Below are positions 1-8,436 of a stretch of DNA of 64,000 bases, in pieces. The notes under the pieces are model-generated. The model saw nothing but the letters and a program-made list of their open reading frames with translations. It was not told where the DNA came from and made no database searches. Source of the stretch: an uncultured Cohaesibacter sp. (GTDB lineage Bacteria; Pseudomonadota; Alphaproteobacteria; Rhizobiales; Cohaesibacteraceae); the NCBI RefSeq assembly GCF_963667045.1, contig NZ_OY762934.1, positions 1,977,501-2,041,500 on the forward strand, written 5' to 3'. Position 1 is the stretch's first letter, and each line of letters opens with the position of its first letter. The position numbers and the translations under genes are program-made.

Positions 1-77
1 CGAAACTGACGCTGGCCAACCTCGCCTACAATTTTGATCGCTTGATCTTCCATGAACGCAGAAGCGCCATGGCATGA
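1..77 (+). CDS. IS5-family transposase, C-terminal end only (copy A)
   Basis: This is the last 24 codons of a DDE transposase, identical in translation to the end of the complete copy at 9802-10881 (tail ...FHERRSAMA then stop). It is partial because the window starts inside the gene; nothing here suggests the gene itself is broken. Same strand as the complete copy. Confidence 0.88.
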   Translation, partial: KLTLANLAYNFDRLIFHERRSAMA

Positions 78-205
78 GTCTGCCCAAAAGGGCAGAAAGA
101 AGACCCAATATCATCGAAAATAGCGCAATCAGCGCTGAAATGAGCCGTGGCCGCCAGCCTTGACGGATTTCCAGCGGTCAAATCAAGCGGTTTTTGCGGG
201 TCTCC
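1..205 (+). mobile_element. Right end of an IS5-family element (copy A), cut by the window edge
   Basis: Bases 1-205 match 10805-11009 of the complete copy further on, base for base as far as I can compare by eye. They end in the same terminal inverted repeat (189-205), after which the two sequences diverge completely, which sets the element boundary. The rest of this copy lies outside the window. It sits in an IS1182-type transposase gene (see 206-336), so this is one IS inside another. Confidence 0.9.
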
Positions 206-336
206 AGATGACGTCGGATGTCTGCAAGATCAATGAAGCGATCGACGGACCGCAACAGATGATCCTGCGGTACGTGGTCTTCAAGATTGAACGCGTAAAA
301 CAGCGAAGCCTGCACCCCGCTCTGATTGCCCATCAT
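206..336 (-). pseudogene. IS1182-family transposase, N-terminal fragment interrupted by IS5-family copy A
   Basis: Read on the minus strand from ATG at 336, the frame gives about 43 residues with the hallmarks of IS1182-type transposase N-termini: MMGNQSGVQASLFYAF, then LEDHVPQDHLLRSVDRF and IDLADIRRHL. In this family the next residues are normally FYS-x-x-GRPSIDPE. Here the frame runs straight into the inverted repeat of the IS5-family element at 205, so the gene was cut by that insertion. The remainder, if it survives, would lie beyond the other end of copy A, outside the window. Confidence 0.8.
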
Positions 337-649
337 GCCCCGATCCTCCATCCTCAAAGGAATCGAATCAGGACTTCAGGACCAAAGCAATGCCTACTTT
401 TTCAACGGAATCGGCCCTAGATGGACATTGGAAATAGTGGCGATTTTCGCAAAGGTGAAAGTTATTTCCGTAATTTGCGGCCCTACACCTAGTCGACAAT
501 AGCATCACCCCAGATGTAAAATGGCTAATTCCCTGAAACGTAAATTAGTGCTTCTTGCTGCAATCTCTGCAGTCTTATAAAATTGCAAATTGATCGTTCA
601 TGACGCGGCTTCATTGCAGTTATTTAGAACGGCGTGTTTACTGATCTGA
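337..649. other. Intergenic, no gene recognised
   Basis: The proximal part (337 to about 420) is probably the terminal non-coding end of the interrupted IS1182-type element, since it lies directly upstream of its start codon. I did not identify its terminal repeat. From about 480 the sequence is AT-rich and carries only short open frames without recognisable content. It ends at the mcrC stop codon. Confidence 0.5.
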
Positions 650-1765
650 CTATGCATTAGCTAATCTCAGAAGTTGCTGTCTTATCTCTGCAGGGGTGCC
701 GCCTAGATCGACCGTTGCAAAGACTATCTTATGATTTTGAACGATAACAAATTCCTCTACCAACTCGTCTAAGGAGGGATGCAGTAGAATTCCGGTCGCA
801 GTATTTGACAAAACATCTTCTGAATTTTCTTGTGACCTTAAATATGAATAGATTTGATAGATATATGCACTACGAAGCGTTTCCTCCCGATGCCATCCAG
901 TTTTAACGATAGAGTTGAACTTCGTATCAATCACTATTCGAGTGAATTTTTCTGCATGATCAAGAACAATGTCTGTTCGCATCGTTGGTAATATCTTGTC
1001 TATACCCAGACTCTTGCTTTCAACTTGCCAGTTGATGGTTTTGCCTGCATCGACGTGCCATCCGCTATTTGAAAGTGCTACATCATAGAAGCCGGCGATT
1101 CCCTTCTCGTAGAGCTTTCGGAGCCAGGTAATCTCTCTATCTGGTGATGACAGCAGCCGCGCACCTTTCGCTTCTGTCGGCAGGGCAAGATTGAAGGCTA
1201 GATGGGCTGCAGCAACCATAGGCTGATCATCCGCATCGTGTCTTCCAAAACGGTCGATGGAGACCTCGCAACGACTAGGACGTTCACCGGTTACTCCAAG
1301 ACGTCTCATGCTTGCTGCCAATGACCGGCATCGGTGTGCCAGCGTCCCTTGGAGTACGATTTTGGATATTTCCTCCAGGGCCGTACGTACATATCGGTTT
1401 CTGGCTGTATCGATGGCAAATTCATGGTATCGACAGGCCACCTTTCCTCGATCCAGTAATCTATTTCTCTCAGTGGTCAGCAGGTCGATGCGTCCGCGCA
1501 CGCGGCTAAGGACAGCCTCGCGCGATTGGTAGCCATAACTCAAATTGCGCTGGATACGACGCTCGACGCGGCGGCAAAGCATCTCTGCAACCAGATTTGG
1601 AATGTCATCTGGGTTATCCTCTACGGCGACCTTCGCCTTTTCGAGATCCCTGAACAAATCCGATGCATACAGCATCAGCAACCAAAGATTGCGCACAGGG
1701 ATGCGGCCAATATGACCAATCCCTGCATGAGCGTCTGATATCAAGTTGCCTGTGGCATGTGTCAC
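650..1765 (-). CDS. mcrC: McrC, nuclease subunit of McrBC-type modification-dependent restriction
   Basis: McrC partners the McrB motor and supplies the PD-(D/E)xK endonuclease that cuts DNA carrying modified cytosine. The 371-residue product has the family N-terminus (RIPVRNLWLLMLYASDLF, about residues 21-38), a central basic part (VRGRIDL), and a C-terminal nuclease core where TDIVLD is followed by IDTKFN, giving the D...D-x-K arrangement. The start is GTG at 1765, two bases after the mcrB stop, so the two genes are translationally coupled. The pair is clearly more AT-rich than the flanking prophage block and the core genome, which suggests separate acquisition. It is a defence function; I see no frameshift or missing motif. 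Confidence 0.92.
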   Translation of the reverse strand: MTHATGNLISDAHAGIGHIGRIPVRNLWLLMLYASDLFRDLEKAKVAVEDNPDDIPNLVAEMLCRRVERRIQRNLSYGYQSREAVLSRVRGRIDLLTTERNRLLDRGKVACRYHEFAIDTARNRYVRTALEEISKIVLQGTLAHRCRSLAASMRRLGVTGERPSRCEVSIDRFGRHDADDQPMVAAAHLAFNLALPTEAKGARLLSSPDREITWLRKLYEKGIAGFYDVALSNSGWHVDAGKTINWQVESKSLGIDKILPTMRTDIVLDHAEKFTRIVIDTKFNSIVKTGWHREETLRSAYIYQIYSYLRSQENSEDVLSNTATGILLHPSLDELVEEFVIVQNHKIVFATVDLGGTPAEIRQQLLRLANA

Positions 1766-1767
1766 GA

Positions 1768-3966
1768 TCAGAAACCTTCCAGCATGCGTTCCCTCGCCTT
1801 CTGGGATTTATCAAGCGCATCGAACCAGTATTCATCGAGCAACGGACCGATCTCGGTATCAACAACCTGACGAAACCATTCCCGGGCATCACTGATCAGA
1901 AACGGCGGAGTGACATAACTGTGACCCACTCGGAACTGAGGTCCAAGACCGGTGTCGGCTGAAATCTCACTGTTTAAAGCGAGGAGACGCTTCTCGATTT
2001 CGACAAGGGTTCCTGAATCAATACCGCACTTAGATTGTACCCAATCGTGCCAGGGCTTGCCGAGCGTGGACTCTAAATCGATGAAGGCAAACCGGCGACG
2101 CAACGCCAGATCGACCAAAGCTAACGAGCGGTCTGCAACATTCATCGTGCCGATAACATAGAGATTGTCCGGGATGAATAAACGCTCGCCATCTGACCGT
2201 TTATAGGAAAGCTCTAAGGCTTCATTGGGCGTTCTCTTGTCAGCCTCAAGGAGCGTCAACATCTCGCCGAAAATCTGCGCAGGATTTCCACGATTGATCT
2301 CTTCAATGACAACGACGTGCCGTGACGTTGGATCTTTCTCAGCGGCCTTTATCATCTCCACAAAAGGCCCATCAACCAACGTGAGTTTGCCGTCTCCAAC
2401 TGGCCGCCAGCCGCGTATAAAATCCTCGTAGGAAAGGTTTGGATGAAACTGAACAGCCCGAACCTTGCTGTCGTCCCTTTGCCCCATCAGTGCGAAAGCC
2501 AATCGTTTGGCCAGCCAGGTCTTTCCTGTGCCCGGTGGACCTTGGAGGATCAGGTTTTTTTTGGTCCGAAGGCGCTCGAGAATCTTCTCGAGTTTTTTTC
2601 GGGCAAGGAAACATCCATCCGTTAGAATGTCATCGACAGAGTACGGTTCAATGGGCGCAGCCGTGACCTCTGCCTCGGGTGTGGCATCCACTTCTTCATC
2701 CTGCGCATCAGGGGCGGTGGCATTTGGGTGGGCAGAGGTTCCACTATCCTTGAAAAGCCAGGCAGCAAGCGACAACTCAGGAAAAGAGTGGACAGGATAC
2801 GCATCCTCTAGGAAACGAGCCTCAAGGGTGTCCAGCACCGCTAGATAGTCAGAGGCATTGCAGCGTCGGTTGGCGCCGTTTAAGTTGATCTGTATGTTAA
2901 GTGCTTTGCTAATATACTGCCGGGACTGACCATCAAGGGTCGGGAAATTCCAAGGGCGTATCCAGTATAGCCCCATGGTCAGGTTCCACCCCACATTATA
3001 GCGCGGTGTTACGTTGTCGTAGGCTGAGGCAAATGCTGATCGTGCTTCTGCATTATCCAATGAAGAAAAAGCTATCGCCTGCTCGAAAACCTCCCAGAGG
3101 GCTTCTATGTCATCTGATTGACGTGTGCCGTGGTAGGCAAAAAACCAAGACTTCTGATTGTTGAGAACAGGAATGCCTTCAAAGGAATCTGGTACAGGCT
3201 CTAATACTCCCAGTAAATTGGCAAGCTCTCTTGCTATGGTTTTGCGATTCACATCGGTGATGCCCCGATTGAAAATACCCATAACAGTAAAGGGGCAAAT
3301 ATCTTTCAGAGGACCTATGGAGCCATCAGCAAAATGATCCCGCAGGTTGGACAGACCGTCCACTTTAGAGGCGATAGCGTGGATTCCGTGAACCAGCTCA
3401 TTTCGCCTATTACGAAAGCCAAGAAGCTTGTCAGCGACCGCCTCATAAAAACGTGTCCAGTTGAATCGGCGCTTGTCGACGGAACTATCACCGAAGCGTT
3501 CACGCCAGTAAGGAGCATTGCGGAACCGGTTGATGTCTTGCACCTTTCCCTCAAAGGTGAAGCCGATCAAAGCATCTGTTGTCCAGTCTCCAGGCAGGAC
3601 CCGCCAGACAGTACTCCGATTGGTGTAGAAGTACCACTCATGCGGAGGATCGAAAGATTCCCATTCAACCTTCAGAGAGCGACCGTCACCGGGGTTCTCT
3701 TTTACAATGCCAATGGCTTTAATCGCCATGACGGAAACCGATTGGCCTCGGTTATCAAAGGGAAGATCGTGCTTTCGCGTATAGGAAGACTTGATCGCAA
3801 TGCGGTCTCCAACCTGGATAGACTTCACTACGTCGAGATATTTGTCCTGATACCCATTTTGCCAAATTCCTTCCTCTAGAAAGCGAAGGGTCTGATCATC
3901 TGAGCCATATGAAGCTCCAACAAACCAACAGGCTCTGGCGCCTGCTCCTTCAGACATCAAATTCAT
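1768..3966 (-). CDS. mcrB: McrB-type AAA+ GTPase with an N-terminal EVE/PUA-like reader domain
   Basis: McrB recognises modified cytosine and uses GTP hydrolysis to drive translocation and cleavage by McrC. Three parts are visible in 732 residues. Residues about 12-125 (ACWFVGASYG..., IQVGDRIAIKSS, aromatic-rich) look like an EVE/PUA-fold base reader. Residues about 215-400 (CPFTVMGIFNRGITDVNR, PVLNNQKSWFFAYHG) match the conserved middle region of many McrB proteins. The C-terminal AAA+ module has Walker A GPPGTGKT (476-483), Walker B VVVIEEINRGNP (551-562) and the McrB signature MNVADRS (608-614, form MNxxDRS). Start ATG 3966; an in-frame ATG three codons on (3957) is possible. The reader-domain assignment is inference from pattern, the McrB call is firm. 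Confidence 0.92.
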   Translation of the reverse strand: MNLMSEGAGARACWFVGASYGSDDQTLRFLEEGIWQNGYQDKYLDVVKSIQVGDRIAIKSSYTRKHDLPFDNRGQSVSVMAIKAIGIVKENPGDGRSLKVEWESFDPPHEWYFYTNRSTVWRVLPGDWTTDALIGFTFEGKVQDINRFRNAPYWRERFGDSSVDKRRFNWTRFYEAVADKLLGFRNRRNELVHGIHAIASKVDGLSNLRDHFADGSIGPLKDICPFTVMGIFNRGITDVNRKTIARELANLLGVLEPVPDSFEGIPVLNNQKSWFFAYHGTRQSDDIEALWEVFEQAIAFSSLDNAEARSAFASAYDNVTPRYNVGWNLTMGLYWIRPWNFPTLDGQSRQYISKALNIQINLNGANRRCNASDYLAVLDTLEARFLEDAYPVHSFPELSLAAWLFKDSGTSAHPNATAPDAQDEEVDATPEAEVTAAPIEPYSVDDILTDGCFLARKKLEKILERLRTKKNLILQGPPGTGKTWLAKRLAFALMGQRDDSKVRAVQFHPNLSYEDFIRGWRPVGDGKLTLVDGPFVEMIKAAEKDPTSRHVVVIEEINRGNPAQIFGEMLTLLEADKRTPNEALELSYKRSDGERLFIPDNLYVIGTMNVADRSLALVDLALRRRFAFIDLESTLGKPWHDWVQSKCGIDSGTLVEIEKRLLALNSEISADTGLGPQFRVGHSYVTPPFLISDAREWFRQVVDTEIGPLLDEYWFDALDKSQKARERMLEGF

Positions 3967-4301
3967 TTTTCATCCCAACCTTTACTAAAACAATATGCAG
4001 CCAATAAATACAATCATTCAGCAATTTAAGTTAGACAATAAGCGAGTAAAAGAGAGAGCGTCTAAGATCACGGTTGTCTTGTATGTGTAGCTCTGGGTAG
4101 TAATCTGTGGCATTCGCAGAGCAGGGCGCAACTGCCGAAGAGCACCTCTAGATACTTTGAATAACGGCTTTTCGACCGTTCGCCAGAGATACTTCCGTTG
4201 CTCTCGAAATCGTTGCGTTGCTACGAATGTCTGAAAAGCCCGCTCTGCCGACATTTGTTCCCTGCGCAGCGAATTCACGCGACCGGCCTCCCTCCCCCTC
4301 C
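3967..4301. other. Junction between mcrBC and prophage block, no recognisable gene
   Basis: The mcrB start is on the left and the terminase small-subunit stop on the right. A minus-strand frame (4018-4305) starts just downstream of the terminase gene, behind a purine-rich GGAGGGGGAGGGAGG stretch, where a large terminase subunit would be expected. Its product shows no terminase motor motif, so at most it is a remnant. Composition shifts to AT-rich at about 4020, marking where the prophage ends and the mcrBC segment begins. Confidence 0.45.
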
Positions 4302-4802
4302 TCACTCCTGTTTCTTCGCCTTAGTGCTGGCCATGAGTTCGATGATGGCGCTGACCATGTCCTGGGTGGAGGGACGCGGGCGGGCGGGGGCTTCTGGCTC
4401 TTCGGCTTCCTTGCCGCCAAGGGGCAGTTCCCGGGCGATGATATTGCCGTTGAGAATGCCTGCTGCAGCGCCGGTGAACTTCTGATCCCAGATGATGTCC
4501 TCCACCCGCGTTATGATGTCTAAAAAATCTTGACCCTTGGATTTCTGGGCTTCCCAGGTCTGGCGCGTGATGCCCAAAAAGACGTACAACCCCTTCTTGC
4601 TCATGGCCCTCATCTTGTTGAGTTCGATGCGCTCATAGCGATCCCGGTATTTGATGATCTCTTCCTGCTTGATGGGCGTTGCCTCCACCCACTCGAAGTA
4701 TTTGACACAGGCCCGCCACAGCTGATCCGGCGTCTCATAGATCGGATTGCGACCATTCCGGCGGCGCTTGGCCCAATATCTGTTTCCCTTCGGCGCCACC
4801 AT
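4302..4802 (-). CDS. Phage small terminase subunit (DNA-packaging protein)
   Basis: Small terminase subunits recognise the packaging site of phage DNA and recruit the large subunit. The product (166 residues from ATG 4802) has the family pattern: N-terminal PKGNRYWAKR, the helix YETPDQLWRACVKYFEWVE, a helix-turn-helix-like KKGLYVFLGITRQTWEAQK and the helix DIITRVEDIIWDQKFTGAAAG before an acidic/proline tail. I chose ATG 4802 because a GGAG lies 8 bases upstream; ATG 4829 is the longer alternative. It is the last gene of the minus-strand block. No large terminase, portal or capsid gene follows, so packaging is not functional here. Confidence 0.8.
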   Translation of the reverse strand: MVAPKGNRYWAKRRRNGRNPIYETPDQLWRACVKYFEWVEATPIKQEEIIKYRDRYERIELNKMRAMSKKGLYVFLGITRQTWEAQKSKGQDFLDIITRVEDIIWDQKFTGAAAGILNGNIIARELPLGGKEAEEPEAPARPRPSTQDMVSAIIELMASTKAKKQE

Positions 4803-4853
4803 GTGTGCTGCTCCTTTGCCCTGATCCAACAGGGAAGCGCCATCAACGCTCCC

Positions 4854-4888
4854 CTTGCCTTCTTGCCTTCTTGCCTTCTTGCCTTCTT
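4854..4888. repeat. Octamer tandem repeat (CTTGCCTT, 4 full copies plus CTT)
   Basis: Four perfect head-to-tail copies of an 8-base unit sit in the 95-base gap between two minus-strand prophage genes. On the coding strand of those genes it reads AAGGCAAG. It is probably a slippage-generated microsatellite; it could vary the distance between the upstream stop and the terminase ribosome-binding site. Confidence 0.85.
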
Positions 4889-4897
4889 TGCTGCCTG

Positions 4898-5488
4898 TTA
4901 TACCCCGAGCGCCCGGGCGGCATGCTCAAGCCCCCGCAACAGGGCCCGACTGACATAGGTCTTCGCCTCCCGGCTGATACCATCATTCCTGAGGTCGGCG
5001 TCACTGAGGGCATAGTCCCTGCCGACCACAGAGAGCCCCTCCCCGTAGGCCGCAACCCGACGGACAATCGCCCATCCCTCCTTGCCCAACGCACTCTCAA
5101 CCGCCCTCTGGGCCGTCTTCAGGGTCTCTGCCCCTTCAAGGATGTAAAGCGCCGGATCTGCCTTCTTGCCCCCGTCCACCCGGACACGCTCCGGATTGAC
5201 CGAACTGATCCGTGTGCCCATGCGCTCAACCGTGCGCCTCAGGATAAGGGCCGCCTTGAGCTGGGCCTCATCAAGCTTGCCCTGACGATGCAGGCTGTCG
5301 ATAGGGTCCCGTGTCCGTTTGATCGCCGTCTCCATCTCCCCCTTGAGGTATGGGTTCTCGATGACGACCTCATTGAGGTCTCTCTGGCTGGCCATCACCG
5401 TGACCTTCGCCTCGCCCCGCTTGCCAACCGGCTTGCGGTGGCTTCTCTGCTGATCCGCCCGGTTCTCTGCTGTCGCCCAATCAAGCAT
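4898..5488 (-). CDS. Phage-associated protein of unknown function
   Basis: I do not recognise this 196-residue protein with confidence. The first 30 residues are basic and polar (RADQQRSHRKPVGKRGEAK); the rest is mostly helical, with DPIDSLHRQGKLDEAQLKAA at about 62-81 and a C-terminal part ending RALLRGLEHAARALGV. The C-terminal half resembles the DUF6456-type proteins seen in alphaproteobacterial phage and regulatory genes; that is a weak impression. It overlaps the upstream gene by 8 bases and belongs to the same minus-strand transcription unit, between the helicase/primase and terminase genes. Confidence 0.6.
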   Translation of the reverse strand: MLDWATAENRADQQRSHRKPVGKRGEAKVTVMASQRDLNEVVIENPYLKGEMETAIKRTRDPIDSLHRQGKLDEAQLKAALILRRTVERMGTRISSVNPERVRVDGGKKADPALYILEGAETLKTAQRAVESALGKEGWAIVRRVAAYGEGLSVVGRDYALSDADLRNDGISREAKTYVSRALLRGLEHAARALGV

Positions 5489-5747
5489 GGTGGCTCTCCT
5501 GTCTCATTCCGTTCTGCCCTACCCCGTCCTTCGGGACTTCAAATTGCTCATACACCCGGTTCGCCCGAGCCAGGATATCCCGGGGATACACCCCCAACCG
5601 TTTGGCGATGGCCTCATAAGAGGCGTCATTGCCACGCAGCCGGAACAGGCGTTCATCCAGCACTCCGCCTCTGAGCTCCTTGAGCGTCTCCCGATACCGG
5701 GCCTCCGATGGCGTAAGCCGCTTTGGTTTTGCTTTCACTGTGGGCAT
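5481..5747 (-). CDS. Small phage-associated protein, HTH-like
   Basis: An 88-residue basic protein from ATG 5747, which has AGAGGT 7 bases upstream; a longer frame to 5813 would run into the helicase gene and is less likely. The N-terminus is lysine/proline-rich (VKAKPKRLTPSEARYR). The part NDASYEAIAKRLGVYPRDILARAN looks like a helix-turn-helix, so a DNA-binding role is possible. It lies between the DnaB-type helicase (stop at 5810) and the next unknown gene, which it overlaps by 8 bases. Confidence 0.6.
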   Translation of the reverse strand: MPTVKAKPKRLTPSEARYRETLKELRGGVLDERLFRLRGNDASYEAIAKRLGVYPRDILARANRVYEQFEVPKDGVGQNGMRQESHHA

Positions 5748-5809
5748 TGCTACCTCTTGTTTTGTGGGTTGCCGGTTTGTTTGGATAATAGAACATAATG
5801 AGAACAGTC

Positions 5810-7189
5810 TCAAATCAAGGCCTCATCTCTGGGGTCCTCATACTGGAACCGCTGCAGCGGCCCGTTGAAGAAGCAGGTCACCTGACGATTGCCCGGGCTG
5901 TTGCGGCTCTTGGGGATCACCAGAAGGGTCTTGTTCTTCCAGCTGAACATCGCATTCTGCCACTCCTCCCCCGGTGAGGCGGGCTTGAACTGCTCAAGGA
6001 ACCACTCGGGACGGTGGATCACCACCATCTTATCCGCACTCTGCTCGATCCCCGCCGAGCCCTGGAACATCTGGATATTGGGCCAGGGGATATCCTTGTA
6101 GGCCTTGATGGCCCCGCCCATTGGCTCCCAGCGCTTGGCCTGGGCAAAGACAATGATCGGGATCTGGAGTTCCCTGGCCAGCTCCTTGAGCTTCTTGGCC
6201 AGCTCATTCTTCTGCTCCGCATCACTCTTGCGCGGATCAATCGGGGTCATGTCATGGAAATGGTCGATGATCGCCAGCCTGATCCCCTGAAGCCGGGTCA
6301 GGCGTTTGAGGCGCGCCCTGATCCGGTCAAAGGGATCAAAGCCGCCGCCGTCATAATGGATCGGCAACCCGTCCCGCTCATAGACAGCCCGGGCAAGCCG
6401 TTCCTCTTCTTCTGCATTGAGGCGCAGGGCCTGAATGCTCTCCGAGGGTATGGCCGTTGCCGCCTGAAGGGCCCGGCTCTCTGCATCATCGGGCGACATC
6501 TCGGTAAGGACCGGACAGACCGCAATCCCCTGCCTTGCCACACTGGTGGTGATCTGGCCCGAGAGGATCGACTTGCCCATACCCGAGCGCCCGCCTATCC
6601 AGATCAACTGACCGGGGATCAAGGGGCCGAGCAACTCGTCAAGGAAGCCAAGGCCGGTGTTGATGGTGAAGTGCGGGGCCTGCTCCTGATGGCTTTCCGA
6701 GATCCGCTCCAATAGGCGTTTGCCCACATGGCCTGCCGTCTCTGTCTCCCGCACGATGGTTCCCGAGAGAATGGCATCAATGGCCTTGTGAGCCTCTTCT
6801 GCCAAATCCTCGGCCCGCTCTCCTGTCTTGCTCATGTTGGCAATCTTTGCGGCCGCCGCATCCAGCTTGCGCAGACGGTAGCCCTCCATGATCTCTTCGG
6901 CATAATCCTCGATGAAGGAGCCGCCGCCGGTATCCTTGGCAAAGCGCAACAGGGCCGCAGAGAGGCTAAAGGCCTTCGGAGGTGTCTTGATGCCATGGCA
7001 GATGAGATTGACGTCCAGCCCCTTGCCCTGCTCCAGCAAGGCGGCAATCACCCCATAGACCTCACCGAGCAGAGGATCGGAGAAGCAATCGGGCTTGAGC
7101 CCGGCGGAGATGGCATAATATTGCAGGCTGTCATTGAGCAGCGCCCCGATCAGGGCCTCCTCCAGCTTTTGGGTATCATGGTCAGACAA
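5810..7189 (-). CDS. Phage DnaB-type replicative helicase
   Basis: DnaB-family helicases unwind DNA at the replication fork. The product has the DnaB N-terminal helical domain (LEEALIGALLNDSLQYYAIS, about residues 9-28), a linker, and a RecA-type motor with Walker A GGRSGMGKS (about 199-207), Walker B-like IRLAIIDHFHDMTP, and a C-terminal SKNRNSPG-like stretch (IPKSRNSPGNRQV). I prefer TTG 7189 as start: it has GGGAG upstream, begins directly with DnaB-like sequence and overlaps the primase stop by only 8 bases. The longer GTG start at 7231 would add 14 residues that merely re-read the primase end. With the primase gene just upstream it forms the replication module of the prophage. Confidence 0.88.
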   Translation of the reverse strand: MSDHDTQKLEEALIGALLNDSLQYYAISAGLKPDCFSDPLLGEVYGVIAALLEQGKGLDVNLICHGIKTPPKAFSLSAALLRFAKDTGGGSFIEDYAEEIMEGYRLRKLDAAAAKIANMSKTGERAEDLAEEAHKAIDAILSGTIVRETETAGHVGKRLLERISESHQEQAPHFTINTGLGFLDELLGPLIPGQLIWIGGRSGMGKSILSGQITTSVARQGIAVCPVLTEMSPDDAESRALQAATAIPSESIQALRLNAEEEERLARAVYERDGLPIHYDGGGFDPFDRIRARLKRLTRLQGIRLAIIDHFHDMTPIDPRKSDAEQKNELAKKLKELARELQIPIIVFAQAKRWEPMGGAIKAYKDIPWPNIQMFQGSAGIEQSADKMVVIHRPEWFLEQFKPASPGEEWQNAMFSWKNKTLLVIPKSRNSPGNRQVTCFFNGPLQRFQYEDPRDEALI

Positions 7190-8231
7190 GCTGCTTCTCC
7201 CGGGCGGCAACGAGGATATCGTTCCAGTCACCGTCTTGAGGTGGTTGCTCGATACTGTGCGGGACCTTCAGGCCCTTGAGGCGCTCGGAGAGCTTGCGGG
7301 CCGCATGCATGCCCGGGGGCTCATTCCATCCCCCTTGCTTGCGCTGGGTCGGCACATCGCCATCCGGATAGATCACCAGACGTTTGACATGGGGAGGAAC
7401 CTCAAACCCCATCATCCCCGAGGTGGAGAGGGCGGCAAAGACCGGGCAGCCAAACAGCTGGCGCACAGACAGGGCGGTCTCGATCCCCTCACAGATCCCC
7501 CAGACCGGGGCCAGAGCTTCCTCTCTGGTGGCGATCCACACCGATCCCCCCTCGGGGCGTCCGAGGCCCTTCTTGACCTGGGGCACATCCGCCTTCAGCC
7601 CGCCGGACTTCAGGAAGATCCGCCACACGCCTCGGAAGCTTTTGTCTGGTCCGATCACACAGCCAATCATTGCCGGGCATGGCCGCTTGATGTCCTCGTT
7701 ATAAACCTCTGGATGGAAGCGCAGGCTCGGAATAGAACCGATTCCCTCTACCCCCCTGTTGTGCCCGTAAGCCCCGGCATCCGTGCCTTCAAGGGCGATC
7801 CCCTGTTTCCAGATATCCCGCGCCGACATCCGTTTACGGGCTGCCTTGCGCTGTGCGTCTGCCTCGGCGTATCTCTGTTCGGCTTCGGCCTGTTGCCGTC
7901 TCTCTGCCGCTCTCCGGGCTGCCTGAGGGTCTGTCTGGCCTTCTTGTCCGTTCGGGGCTGGCCTGCCCGTCAAAAACGCACAGGCCTTGATGAAGTCATA
8001 GCCCATGGCATGCATCACCAGCGCAATGGCGTCCCCGCTGGCATCGCCCTTGCGGCACAGGAACAGGTTCCTGGCTGGCGTCACGATGAAGCCGTCATGT
8101 CTGGAGCATCCCATCGGGCACGGCCCCTTATACTCGCCCCCTGCCCGCACCAGCTTTGCCCCGCACATCTGCGCCGCCTTCAGGACAGGCACAGCCCGCG
8201 CTTCCGCTTTCCAGTCGTCAAACAAGGTCAT
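7182..8231 (-). CDS. Phage primase: zinc-finger plus Toprim domain
   Basis: A 349-residue protein that should synthesise RNA primers for phage replication. The N-terminal part has a CHC2-like zinc site (CPMGC followed by RHDGF, then LFLCRKG, about residues 38-62). After a basic/alanine-rich linker (RRAAERRQQAEAEQRYAEAD) comes a Toprim domain, with WGICEGIETALSV carrying the catalytic glutamate and VIYPDGDVP the acidic pair. ATG 8231 is chosen because AGAGG precedes it at the right distance; the longer frame to 8303 would overlap the upstream gene. It overlaps the helicase start by 8 bases, so the two are coupled. Confidence 0.85.
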   Translation of the reverse strand: MTLFDDWKAEARAVPVLKAAQMCGAKLVRAGGEYKGPCPMGCSRHDGFIVTPARNLFLCRKGDASGDAIALVMHAMGYDFIKACAFLTGRPAPNGQEGQTDPQAARRAAERRQQAEAEQRYAEADAQRKAARKRMSARDIWKQGIALEGTDAGAYGHNRGVEGIGSIPSLRFHPEVYNEDIKRPCPAMIGCVIGPDKSFRGVWRIFLKSGGLKADVPQVKKGLGRPEGGSVWIATREEALAPVWGICEGIETALSVRQLFGCPVFAALSTSGMMGFEVPPHVKRLVIYPDGDVPTQRKQGGWNEPPGMHAARKLSERLKGLKVPHSIEQPPQDGDWNDILVAAREKQLV

Positions 8232-8247
8232 CAGATTTGCCTCTGCT

Positions 8248-8436
8248 TTACGGAAAGAACCGGCTGACGCTGGGCAACGTGACCCTGTTCCGCATCTTCT
8301 CATTGATGCAGTAGACGATCTGCGGCCGCCCCTTGCAGTCCCGCCCGTTCTCTTCCCGGCGAACCTGCACGATCCGGCGCGCCAGAGCCTTGGGTCGGCC
8401 CGATGCCTTGATGTGATCCGGTTTGCTCTCGCTCAT
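8248..8436 (-). CDS. Small phage-associated protein, unknown
   Basis: A 62-residue basic protein with no recognised domain (SGRPKALARRIVQVRREENG; GRPQIVYCINEKMRNRV). It may be a small DNA-binding protein. Its ATG overlaps the stop of the upstream gene as ATGA, and the primase starts 16 bases after its stop, so it fits a tightly packed phage operon. Confidence 0.55.
   Translation of the reverse strand: MSESKPDHIKASGRPKALARRIVQVRREENGRDCKGRPQIVYCINEKMRNRVTLPSVSRFFP

Noticed and set aside
4018-4305. Large terminase subunit after the small subunit gene
   Set aside because: The frame is short and has no Walker A or nuclease motif; at most a remnant, so it was not called as a gene.
7184-7231. GTG start of the DnaB helicase at 7231
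   Set aside because: The extra 14 codons lie inside the primase coding end and have no DnaB-like content; TTG 7189 has a GGGAG site and a minimal overlap.
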